Positions 36,506 to 44,464 of a stretch of DNA of 64,000 nt are shown in pieces. Position 1 is the stretch's first letter; every line of letters starts with the position of its first letter. The notes under the pieces were generated by a model. That model was not told the origin of the DNA. It did not search any database and saw nothing but the letters and a program-made list of their open reading frames with translations. This DNA is from Phycisphaerales bacterium (GTDB lineage Bacteria; Planctomycetota; Phycisphaerae; Phycisphaerales; UBA1924): the NCBI GenBank assembly GCA_026647565.1, contig JAPKGU010000002.1, forward strand, positions 1 through 64,000, read 5' to 3'. Made by a program: the position numbers and the translations under genes.

Positions 36506-38059
36506 TCACGCCCACACCCCATGCACAAACCACCGCCCCGTGGCACGCTCGCGATACACCCACAGCCACACGCCGCTCGCGTCGCGCACGCGGTAGTAAT
36601 CCCGCTCCGAACACCCACCCGGACCACTGCCCGTCTCCCTCCACCACGCCGCGCCGATCCGCTCCGGCCCGACGCCAGCATCGATCGCGATCTCGCGCCC
36701 TCGCCACGAGAGACGCGACGGCGGACGATCCGGGCAGAGCGCGATCGCCTGCGCCGGCTCCGGAGACTCCAGCAGCAGCGAGGGCCTCGCAATGCCCGGC
36801 GCAGGCGGCTCCCCGATCTCATGATCCTCCAGCATCGCCGAGCGATGCGTCGCAAGACGCTCCGGCACGTGCGTCGCCGCAAGCCCCGCCCGCATCACAC
36901 GCTCGTGCCCGAGCCGGTTCGAGAGCAGATCGATCAGCACCCCGCGATCTCGCCCCTCCCCACCCCTCTTCGCTCTCTCATCAGTCTCCCGCCACCGCTC
37001 CGCCTGCCTGTGCCCGAGCCGTCCCACACGCAACGCACGCACCGAGATCCGCTCCACGCCGTATCCCAGGTGCGCCCTCTCAACCCGCGGACGCAGCACC
37101 GACCACAGATGCACCGCATCGCGGCACGGCCTGCTGAAACACGCCTCGATCACGACCGGCACGCAGTCCACCCGCACCAGCTCGACCACGACCGCCCTCG
37201 CCCCCGACTCACGCTCGCCCAGCATCGCGCCGAGCTCATCGAGCAGCCCCCGCACCGCGGCCTCGATCGCCTCCACCCGCGTCGTTGCACCGTCAAAAAC
37301 CACCTCAGCACACGCCGGCCGCTCCGCCCGCACGGGCGACACTGTCTCGATCGCAGCACCCGTCGCCTGATCCAGGCGCAGAAGAACCTCCGCGCCGAAC
37401 CGAGCCGGCAGCGCCGAGCGGGGCTGCGCCATCAGATCCCCCACCGTCGCGATCCCGATCTCGGCCATCGCCTCGACCGTCGATGCGCAGATCCGAAGCG
37501 CCTCCAGCGGAAGCCCCGCGAGCGCCACCGCCAACTCCTCGCGACGCGCCAGCACCGCGGGCCGCTCAGAGAATCTCGCAAACGCCCACGCGCTCCCGAA
37601 CGTCGGCGCGATCGCGCCCGAGACACGCAGCCCCAGCCGCTCGCACTGCCCGATCGCCCGCAGGAGCAGCCGCCGCTCACCCCCAAACACCCGGGCGCAC
37701 CCCGTCACATCGAGCAGCAGCCCGTCCGGCGGATCGATCGCCACCACCGGGGAGAACCGCTCCGCCCACATCGCCAGACGCACCAACGCGCGCGCATCAC
37801 CGATCGGGTCGTGATCGAGCAGCACGACGCCGCCGCAAGGGAGCAACGCCCCCGCGTGCGCCACAGTCATACCCGTGCGCACGCCGCCGCTCCCCGCCCG
37901 CCCGCAGCACGCCGCGACCACCCGCCCTCGCGACGACGTCGCAACCAGCACGATCGCGCCGGACACTTCACGCCCCGCGCCGCCGCTCGCACGCCTCAGC
38001 CGCCGACGCACCAGATCCGTGCTCCACTCCGGAAAGTGCAACGAGAGCGCCCGTTCCAT
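36506..38059 (-). CDS. imuB: ImuB, catalytically inactive Y-family polymerase homologue
   Basis: The 517-residue protein aligns with DinB-type polymerases but lacks the acidic residues of the N-terminal catalytic motif (LSLHFPEWSTD in place of a DxDxF motif), as is normal for ImuB. It keeps the palm/finger outline (LLLDVTGCARVFGGE), a helix-hairpin-helix region and a C-terminal segment ending near WLWVYRERATGRWFVHG. ImuB bridges the beta clamp, ImuA and DnaE2. Its start overlaps imuA by 92 bp in another frame; this start is needed for the conserved N-terminus. Confidence 0.9.
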   Translation of the reverse strand: MERALSLHFPEWSTDLVRRRLRRASGGAGREVSGAIVLVATSSRGRVVAACCGRAGSGGVRTGMTVAHAGALLPCGGVVLLDHDPIGDARALVRLAMWAERFSPVVAIDPPDGLLLDVTGCARVFGGERRLLLRAIGQCERLGLRVSGAIAPTFGSAWAFARFSERPAVLARREELAVALAGLPLEALRICASTVEAMAEIGIATVGDLMAQPRSALPARFGAEVLLRLDQATGAAIETVSPVRAERPACAEVVFDGATTRVEAIEAAVRGLLDELGAMLGERESGARAVVVELVRVDCVPVVIEACFSRPCRDAVHLWSVLRPRVERAHLGYGVERISVRALRVGRLGHRQAERWRETDERAKRGGEGRDRGVLIDLLSNRLGHERVMRAGLAATHVPERLATHRSAMLEDHEIGEPPAPGIARPSLLLESPEPAQAIALCPDRPPSRLSWRGREIAIDAGVGPERIGAAWWRETGSGPGGCSERDYYRVRDASGVWLWVYRERATGRWFVHGVWA

Positions 38060-38705
38060 GATCCCACTCCACGCACCATCGGTCTCGACTCGTGACCATC
38101 AACGCATCGCCACACGTCCCCCTGCTCCGCACCAGTTCGATCCGCCATCGCGGACGCGCATCCGCCCCCTGCCCCACCGCAGGGATCACAAGACGCCGCG
38201 TCGTCGCGCTCGACAGCACCCGCGCCTCGGCCCGCGGCCGCGCCAGCATCGCGATCGCGCCCGTGGACTCCGCCGCGAGTTGCAGCCGACGCGTGCACGC
38301 GATGTCCATCGCGCACGCATCCCCGATCACCGCGACAACGCAAGCCGATCGCAGCGCCGTCTCCATCGCCCACAGTCGCGATGGCCCGTCCGGCGCCTCA
38401 ACGAGAATCGACCTCGCCAGCAGCGACTCCCCCGGTCCGCGCTCACACCGACCAGTCAGCACACACGGATGCGGGCGGCACCGCTTCCCCACCCAAACCA
38501 CAACCCCCTCGCCGAGAGACCTCGCAACCCCCGCCAGCACGCACAACGCAGGCATCCATCCCGCGCCCGCCTCACCCCCGCACCACTCATGCACCGCGCC
38601 CAACGCCAGCGGCCCCGCCACCGTCTGGACAGCCCCCGCTCGCGACGCCGGCTGATACGCCGCCAGACGCTCCCGAAGGGCTTCAATCACATTTGATCGG
38701 TCCAT
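37968..38705 (-). CDS. imuA: ImuA, RecA-like mutagenesis protein
   Basis: The 245-residue protein has the degenerate RecA-like fold of ImuA: GAVHEWCGGEAGAGW near the N-terminus, GEGVVVWVGK, the ETALRSACVVAVIGD segment, then ARRLQLAAE-like helices. ImuA interacts with ImuB in SOS mutagenesis. It is the first gene of imuA-imuB-dnaE2. The ATG sits inside a cluster of TGATCGG half-sites, so its expression is likely repressed by a protein bound at the start. Confidence 0.85.
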   Translation of the reverse strand: MDRSNVIEALRERLAAYQPASRAGAVQTVAGPLALGAVHEWCGGEAGAGWMPALCVLAGVARSLGEGVVVWVGKRCRPHPCVLTGRCERGPGESLLARSILVEAPDGPSRLWAMETALRSACVVAVIGDACAMDIACTRRLQLAAESTGAIAMLARPRAEARVLSSATTRRLVIPAVGQGADARPRWRIELVRSRGTCGDALMVTSRDRWCVEWDHGTGALVALSGVEHGSGASAAEACERRRGA

Positions 38706-38732
38706 GATCGGTATACTAACTGAAGCCGATCA
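38694..38732 (-). promoter_or_regulatory. Candidate operator at the imuA start (three TGATCGG half-sites)
   Basis: TGATCGG occurs at 38694-38700 and 38705-38711, and its reverse complement CCGATCA at 38726-38732. The last two form a perfect 7-bp inverted repeat with a 14-bp spacer. Starts of the three sites are 11 and 21 bp apart, close to one and two helical turns. The sites cover the imuA start codon. An SOS repressor is the obvious candidate, but the motif is not the known E. coli or Gram-positive LexA box. Confidence 0.55.
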
Positions 38733-38765
38733 AAAGACAATGCGATCTCGGAAAAACCGCTTAAC

Positions 38766-39440
38766 TCATTGCTTAGAAATACTTTGCACACACTCAGGCA
38801 CGTCGTTCCGTGGGCTGTTCACGCGCGTCGAAACCGGCTTGGCAAGCATCAGCTCCGGCGGAAAAGACCGGATCAGGTCGGACGCGTCCTCAACCTTCGG
38901 ATCCAGCCACCGGTCAGTATCCGACGCATCCAGGATCAGAGGCATCCGGTCGTGGATCTCGGCCATCATCTCGTTCGGCGTGGTCGTGATGATCGTGAAC
39001 GTCCGCACGATCTCGCCCTCCGGCGACGTCCACGACTCCCACAACCCGCCGAACATCAGCGGCCCCTCGTCCGATGACGTGATGTAGAACGGCTGCTTGG
39101 TCTTGCTCCCCTCCATCTTCTTCCACTCGTAGAACCCGCTCGCAGGCACCACGCACCGCCGCTTCCTGAACGCGACCCGGAACGCCGGCTTCGTCGCCAG
39201 CGTCTCCCCCCGCGCGTTGATCATCGTGTTGCCGATCGAGAGGTCCTTCGCCCAGGACGGCACCAATCCCCATCGCAACAGGTGCGCCGCTCGCCCGCCA
39301 TCGGGCGACGTACGCACCACCGGCGCCTCCTGCGTCGGCGCGATGTTGTACCTCCGCGGCAGATCAATCGGGTCCGACGTCAGCCGCAGCAGCCGATGCA
39401 ACTGCGCCCAGGTCAAGAGATGTGTGTACCGCCCGCACAT
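38766..39440 (-). CDS. yedK: SRAP/YedK (HMCES) family abasic-site protein
   Basis: The 224-residue protein begins MCGRYTH, giving the essential Cys2 that crosslinks to abasic DNA once Met is removed. Other family motifs are RYNIAPTQEAPVV, RWGLVPSWAKD, INARGET, RCVVPASGFYEW and HDRMPLIL. SRAP proteins protect abasic sites in single-stranded DNA through a covalent bond. It lies 60 bp upstream of imuA on the same strand, so it joins the translesion cassette functionally. The start is fixed because Cys must be residue 2. Confidence 0.94.
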   Translation of the reverse strand: MCGRYTHLLTWAQLHRLLRLTSDPIDLPRRYNIAPTQEAPVVRTSPDGGRAAHLLRWGLVPSWAKDLSIGNTMINARGETLATKPAFRVAFRKRRCVVPASGFYEWKKMEGSKTKQPFYITSSDEGPLMFGGLWESWTSPEGEIVRTFTIITTTPNEMMAEIHDRMPLILDASDTDRWLDPKVEDASDLIRSFPPELMLAKPVSTRVNSPRNDVPECVQSISKQ

Positions 39441-39681
39441 GCGCAGATAGCGTAGCCGATCGACCACGCGGCACGCCCTGCGCTCGCCGTGGCGAGCCGC
39501 CCGCCTCGCCAGCCACGAGGCCCGGCTTTTCCGCCCGAACGAACACGCTGCTTCATGAACATGGCAACACGCGTGGAACGCAATGCTCACAGGCGTGACG
39601 GATCGACATGGGCACACCCAACAGACGCAGTCAACGCCGACCATCCGCGCGAATGTCCAGCCCGCGAGAGGCCTCACCCGG

Positions 39682-41688
39682 CTACTTCGATGCCCTGCCA
39701 TACCACCTGTCGAGCACCAGCGTGCGATCCTGCGCGTGCGGCCTCCATACCTGCACGCGTGCCAAGCCATCCTCCATGAACTCGACACTGCCCTCCAGTG
39801 GCCATTGACCCGAAGAGCGGTGCTCCGTCAGGTGGACTTTGAACGATCCACCATCGCCCGCAGGCACGATGTCGCCTTCGAAGACGATCGCGTTCTCAGA
39901 ACCGAAGCTGGCAAGCGCCAGGCAACGCAAGGATCGCGTGCCCGTGTGGTGATACAGATAGATGTCCATCGCATGCGACGATGACGACCCGTCGTTGATC
40001 ACCTCGACGCGCGCGTAGATCGCGTCCGTGTGCGGAACATACTGGAACGTGGACCGTGTGCGGGACTCGACCTCAGCCCGTGCCGCATCTGGGCCGTCTC
40101 CGGCGGCACTCTCCCACGCCCGACCCAAGACCCTCTCAAGCGGGCGCATCAACTCGGAGGGCGTGCCGCCTCGCGTGACGAAGGGAACCCCCGCGCCATC
40201 GGCTCGCTCCGCCTCGGCGACACGCAGTCGATCCCACCCAGCCAACAGCTCATAGTCGTTCCCCGCCATCTCCGACAGGTCGTCGCGGTACCTGTCGGGC
40301 CCGACGAAAGTCCAACTGTCGCGGAGACTCCGAGGCCCGCCGATCTGATGCAGTGTGAACACACTCTCAGCCCGGTCTCGCTCAAACGTAGTTCTTCCCT
40401 CCCCCACTCCTCGCATGACCGAGCCCACGCTCAAGAGCCGAATCTCTCCGAACCCAGGGTGCCAGTAGTACGCGGTCATCGCGCTCCACGGGCTGCCGTC
40501 GGTCAGACTTCCCAGACGCATCGATCGGATCGACTGCTTGCCCGGGCCCCAGTGCCATGTGTCGTACGTGTCTCTCCCCGCGGCCGTAGTCATCTTCCAA
40601 CGCCCGCCGATGAGCCGCGAGAACGCCGCGAGCGGCTCGGCGCTCCATGGCCCGTCTCTCATCACGTTCACGAACCGCTCGCCCTCTCGCCGGAACAGCC
40701 CTCCCGAGCACCCGAGCCAGAGCGTGCCATTGCGGTCCTCGAAGAGATGCTGCACATGGCTGACGCTCAGACCGTCCGCCGCTCCGAACACTGTCAACCT
40801 CGCCCCGTCGAATCGCGTCACACCCGCGCCGAGCGTCGCGAACCACAAGTCGCCGCGCCGATCCTCCGTCACGTCCCAGACGCGGTCGATCCCGAGCCCG
40901 TCCTTGGCGGAGTACGTGCGCACCGTACCGCCGTCGATGCACGTCACGCCCCCGCCGTCGGTCCCCATCCAGATCCGTCCGCGCCGATCCGCATGCACGC
41001 ACAACACCTGATCGCTCCCGAGCCCATCGACGCTCGTGTAGCTCGCAAATGCCGCGCCGTCGTACTTGAACAAACCCGCACCATCGGTCGCAAACCAGAT
41101 GCTGCCGCTCTGATCCTGCGCCATGTCCAGGACCACGCCGGGACCGACAAGCGAACGACCGATCGGAGCCCTTGCCGCGGGCAACTCGAAGGGAACAAAG
41201 GCCTTCCCGTCAAAGCGACTCACACCGGCCAGCGTGCTGACCCAGATCGCACCCGAGCGATCAAGGAAGAGACTCCACACGTCGTTGTCGCGTGCGGCGT
41301 CGCCCAATCTGAACGTGGTGAACACGCCGTGCTCGAATCGGCTCACGCCACTGTCAGTGGCGATCCACACCGCCCCTCCCTGGTCCTGCGCGATGCCACG
41401 CACCGCCCTGCCCGCAAGACCCTCACGCGGACCGTAGAACATCAGCTCGCGGCCATCGAAGCGTCCAACGCCGTCGTCGTTGGTGCCGAGCCAGAGGTGC
41501 CCGTCGCGATCCTGAAAGACCCTGCGGACGTACGCGCTGACCTGTCCGCGTGCTTGGAACGACTCCGTCGGACTCATCATCGGCCCGCTCCACGGCTGGG
41601 CGTACGCCTCGGAACTCCCGGACGCAAGAGCAGTCGCCAAGACACAGGCGACCCACGCCGCGAAGGAGTGCTGGCTGAATGACCGCAT
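39682..41688 (-). CDS. Secreted two-component-regulator-type propeller protein
   Basis: The 668-residue protein has a signal peptide (cleavage after AYA) and a well-placed GGAGG seven bases before the ATG. About residues 45-360 hold repeats of the regulator-propeller type (VFQDRDGHLWLGTNDDGVGRF, IAQDQGGAVWIATDSGVSRF, VTEDRRGDLWFATLGAGVTRF). These form the beta-propeller usually found in the sensor part of hybrid histidine kinases, but no kinase domain follows. The C-terminal 300 residues are a beta-rich domain of unknown type (SRLIGGRWKM...). It probably acts in the periplasm or on the surface. Confidence 0.8.
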   Translation of the reverse strand: MRSFSQHSFAAWVACVLATALASGSSEAYAQPWSGPMMSPTESFQARGQVSAYVRRVFQDRDGHLWLGTNDDGVGRFDGRELMFYGPREGLAGRAVRGIAQDQGGAVWIATDSGVSRFEHGVFTTFRLGDAARDNDVWSLFLDRSGAIWVSTLAGVSRFDGKAFVPFELPAARAPIGRSLVGPGVVLDMAQDQSGSIWFATDGAGLFKYDGAAFASYTSVDGLGSDQVLCVHADRRGRIWMGTDGGGVTCIDGGTVRTYSAKDGLGIDRVWDVTEDRRGDLWFATLGAGVTRFDGARLTVFGAADGLSVSHVQHLFEDRNGTLWLGCSGGLFRREGERFVNVMRDGPWSAEPLAAFSRLIGGRWKMTTAAGRDTYDTWHWGPGKQSIRSMRLGSLTDGSPWSAMTAYYWHPGFGEIRLLSVGSVMRGVGEGRTTFERDRAESVFTLHQIGGPRSLRDSWTFVGPDRYRDDLSEMAGNDYELLAGWDRLRVAEAERADGAGVPFVTRGGTPSELMRPLERVLGRAWESAAGDGPDAARAEVESRTRSTFQYVPHTDAIYARVEVINDGSSSSHAMDIYLYHHTGTRSLRCLALASFGSENAIVFEGDIVPAGDGGSFKVHLTEHRSSGQWPLEGSVEFMEDGLARVQVWRPHAQDRTLVLDRWYGRASK

Positions 41689-42166
41689 GGCGAGACCTCC
41701 ATCGACGCGTGCCGAGTACCCATGGATCCACGCAGACGATGGGTTCACGCCAGAGATTGAACACACTGGACCGGAGCGCCGGGCGTATCCAGCATGTAAC
41801 ACCAGGAAGCACCTCGCCCGCTCACCCAACGCGGGAGTTCCCCATCACGCGAGCACCCGCGAGAGGCCGCTCGCCGAGCCGCGTCCATCAGCGTCCCGCT
41901 CCCCTGTCCGCACTCGGACCGCGTCCTCAGCCGCAGACCCACAGTCGCGACACCACGCACAGCACAGAGCCCCTCCAGATCGCAGGGCCACACCGGAGGG
42001 CTTGCTTGCTGAATCGGGATGCCGGGCTTCACGCACGCAACGCCAGTCGAGAGTCTCAATAACACCAAGTCCCCGACCAATGCGCGTGACGAAAGCGCTC
42101 CGACGGCTCTCAAGCGCTCCCCGGCTCCGGCCGATCCTCACGCCGGTTCGGCGGGAGGAAGCCAAC
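41689..42166. other. Intergenic region between propeller gene and chemotaxis operon
   Basis: This 478-bp gap lies between divergent genes and should carry the promoter of the chemotaxis operon and that of the propeller gene. The only sites recognised are the two ribosome binding sites at its edges. No convincing sigma-70 or sigma-28 boxes, repeats or RNA genes were seen. Confidence 0.4.
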
Positions 42167-42709
42167 ATGAGTCGTGCCAGAGTGCGGCGCTCTCGCACGG
42201 TCCCGAGCAGGCGACCACCCATGGCGGCAACCCATCATCACATCCAGGCGATCGTTGACGCCACACGCTCCGTCTGTGAGATGATGCTGCGTCTGCCCGT
42301 CTCCTTCACCTCGCCACGCCTCACATCGACCCAGTCGCACGATGTTCAGGGCATCGTCGGCCTCTCGGGCGACGCAACGGGATCCGTCACGATCGGCCTT
42401 GATCGGGCGAGCGCCGAAGCACTCGCGACGGCCCTGGTCGGCGCACCAATCAAGTGCGGCTCCTCCCACTGCGACGATGCCATCGGCGAGCTGACGAACC
42501 TGATCGTCGGCGCGGCCAAGACCCGCTTCCCGGAGCCAGACGTCCGAATCGGGTGCCCGCGCGTCGAGTCGCCCTCAACGCGATCGAACGGCTCTCCGGA
42601 CGGGGCGCAGGTCACGGCGTTCTCCTGCAGCATCGGCGATGCCACCATGCACATCGAAGTCGCACTGCGTTCACTCAAGCCGCTTGCTGCCGACCCGCAC
42701 GCCGCCTGA
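42167..42709 (+). CDS. cheX: CheX-type CheY-P phosphatase / chemotaxis protein
   Basis: The 180-residue protein has the CheC/CheX/FliY fold with the catalytic ExxN motif in GELTNLIVGAAK. CheX dephosphorylates CheY-P. The first 30 residues are Arg-rich and not conserved. GGAGGAA six bases before ATG 42167 supports this start; an ATG 18 codons later is possible. It opens the operon and is followed 17 bp later by cheY. Confidence 0.83.
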   Translation: MSRARVRRSRTVPSRRPPMAATHHHIQAIVDATRSVCEMMLRLPVSFTSPRLTSTQSHDVQGIVGLSGDATGSVTIGLDRASAEALATALVGAPIKCGSSHCDDAIGELTNLIVGAAKTRFPEPDVRIGCPRVESPSTRSNGSPDGAQVTAFSCSIGDATMHIEVALRSLKPLAADPHAA

Positions 42710-42726
42710 TCAGGAGCAGAGAACAC

Positions 42727-43110
42727 ATGCGCGTACTCATCATCGACGACAGCAAGACCATGCGCAGCATCGTGAAGTCCGTGATCGAACCACTCGGTGC
42801 CACCGCGATCGAGGAGGCTGGCGACGGCAAGGAAGCGCTCGAACGCGCCGCAGCGTTCAGACCCGACCTCGTGCTGGTGGACTGGAACATGCCCATCATG
42901 TCAGGGCTTGAGTTCGTCGTGGCGTTCAGAGCCACAGGCAGCAAGACGCCCGTCATCATGGTCACCACCGAGGCCGAGAAGCCGCGCGTGATCGAGGCCA
43001 TCAAGGCCGGCGTCAACAACTATGCAATCAAACCCTTCACCCCCGCCGGCCTGACCCAGATCATCGAGAGCACGCTGGCAAAGGCTCGGAGCGGAGCCAG
43101 AGCGGCTTGA
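42727..43110 (+). CDS. cheY: CheY-type response regulator
   Basis: This single receiver domain of 127 residues has DD near the N-terminus (LIIDDSKTM), the phospho-acceptor Asp in LVLVDWNMPIMSG, Thr in MVTTEAE and Lys in IKPFTPAGL. No output domain is present. It receives phosphate from CheA and presumably acts on the flagellar switch or another motility motor. Confidence 0.92.
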   Translation: MRVLIIDDSKTMRSIVKSVIEPLGATAIEEAGDGKEALERAAAFRPDLVLVDWNMPIMSGLEFVVAFRATGSKTPVIMVTTEAEKPRVIEAIKAGVNNYAIKPFTPAGLTQIIESTLAKARSGARAA

Positions 43111-43284
43111 TGAGGCCGAGCAATCACCGTCGCTCGTGCGGCGCGGATACGCCGCACGCTTGCCGAGAGGCCCGTGGCACTCGGCGTGCCTGACGGCGCA
43201 CGCCCGCCGACCCCTCAGTCCCATTTCCCCGACACGCAATCAGCGCCTCCAGAAGACACGGAGTGTTCGACGGATCGGAGCCCG

Positions 43285-44379
43285 ATGATGCCGACTCCCA
43301 GCTCAGACGCACAGAAGGGTCGCCATCACGTGCATCGGCGCGCCGTGACCCGTCACGATTGCGCAGTCGAGGCGACCATGATCGCGTTGGACGGCAGCGG
43401 CGTCTCTGTCAAGGCCAGCATCGTCAACGTGGGTGAGGGTGGTGCCATGGTCAGGACGCACGCGGACGTGCTTCCCGGCCAGCGTTGGTGCCTCGCTCTG
43501 ACGCTTCCCGACGGCTCGAGGCACACCGCGTGCACCATCGTCCGCCGTGTCCGTGCGCACGAGGGCTCACGGCTCGCCGGACTCCAGTTCACACTCGACC
43601 CGTCGATCCTGCTCGCGATCGGTGTCCGCTGCGAGTCCCTCCGGGAGGACAGCCAGCTGCTCAGATCAGCAACGCCCCCGAGCTGGTCGCGCTCCCGAGG
43701 CGTCCAGGTCGCCCATCCGGTCCGCGTCAAGTCCCTCATTGCCTCCTGCCTCCACTCGACCGCCGATCTGACCATCGACGAACTCTGCATCGACTCGGAC
43801 CTGGACGTGCAGGGGCAGGTGATCGCCGACAGCGCCTGCATCATCGGCGGCACAACGCACGCCCTCAGCAGGATCTCGGTGGCGGAACTCGGCTCCCCGG
43901 ATGTGCGCCGCACCATCGTCGTCCTGGGTCGTTCCGAGATCATGCACACCATGATTCACGCCGCAGAGTGCGCGATCTCTCGCCTGCGGGAACAAGCCGA
44001 CGGCGGAGCAAAGCGACTCGCCGAGATGAGCGATCAGCAGGCAGAGGCACTCTCCGCTGCCGACCGCGAAGCGATCATGATCATGCGATTCGACCGTGAG
44101 GCCGCTGAGACCCAGATTGCAAGGATCGAACATAACAGTTCAATTGTGCGCCAGAGAGAGAACGCACTCCGGACCTGCGAGCTCCGCGTAGGACGCGCCA
44201 TCTACCCGGGTGTCGAATTAACCGCCGGCCAGCACACCGCGCGTTTCACGACGACCGTACAGGGCCCACTCATCGTCACCCTGGGGGCATCCGGAGATCT
44301 CGTGCTCGCGCCCGAAGGGGACGGCCGCGCAGCGATTGCCCCGACCGAGGTGGCGACCGTCACCCGCGCCGCCGCGTGA
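43285..44379 (+). CDS. PilZ domain - FapA/DUF342-like fusion protein
   Basis: The protein has 364 residues. A PilZ-like domain (about 15-130) starts RRAVTRHDCAVEAT and contains VNVGEGGAMVRT; PilZ domains bind cyclic di-GMP, though the N-terminal RxxxR box is only partly readable. A FapA-like right-handed beta-helix (about 140-235; IDSDLDVQGQVIADSACIIGGTTHA) follows, then a coiled coil (about 240-305) and a short beta end. GGAG precedes two adjacent ATGs (43285, 43288). In the chemotaxis operon it may connect second-messenger level to taxis. Confidence 0.75.
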   Translation: MMPTPSSDAQKGRHHVHRRAVTRHDCAVEATMIALDGSGVSVKASIVNVGEGGAMVRTHADVLPGQRWCLALTLPDGSRHTACTIVRRVRAHEGSRLAGLQFTLDPSILLAIGVRCESLREDSQLLRSATPPSWSRSRGVQVAHPVRVKSLIASCLHSTADLTIDELCIDSDLDVQGQVIADSACIIGGTTHALSRISVAELGSPDVRRTIVVLGRSEIMHTMIHAAECAISRLREQADGGAKRLAEMSDQQAEALSAADREAIMIMRFDREAAETQIARIEHNSSIVRQRENALRTCELRVGRAIYPGVELTAGQHTARFTTTVQGPLIVTLGASGDLVLAPEGDGRAAIAPTEVATVTRAAA

Positions 44380-44464
44380 CGCCCCAAGTCGCGTCTCTGG
44401 CTCAAGTAGCCCCGCACACGCTCCGATTCAAGGCACCTGCTCCAGCCCCCACTCGAGAGAGCTC

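Noticed and set aside
34185-36596. Long open frame antisense to dnaE2
   Set aside because: It is Arg/His/Pro-rich with no domain motif and mirrors the codon pattern of dnaE2 on the other strand, a usual artefact at high GC.
38694-38732. Canonical LexA box for the imuA promoter
   Set aside because: Neither CTGTN8ACAG nor the GAACN4GTTC type is present; the site is reported only as an unassigned operator.
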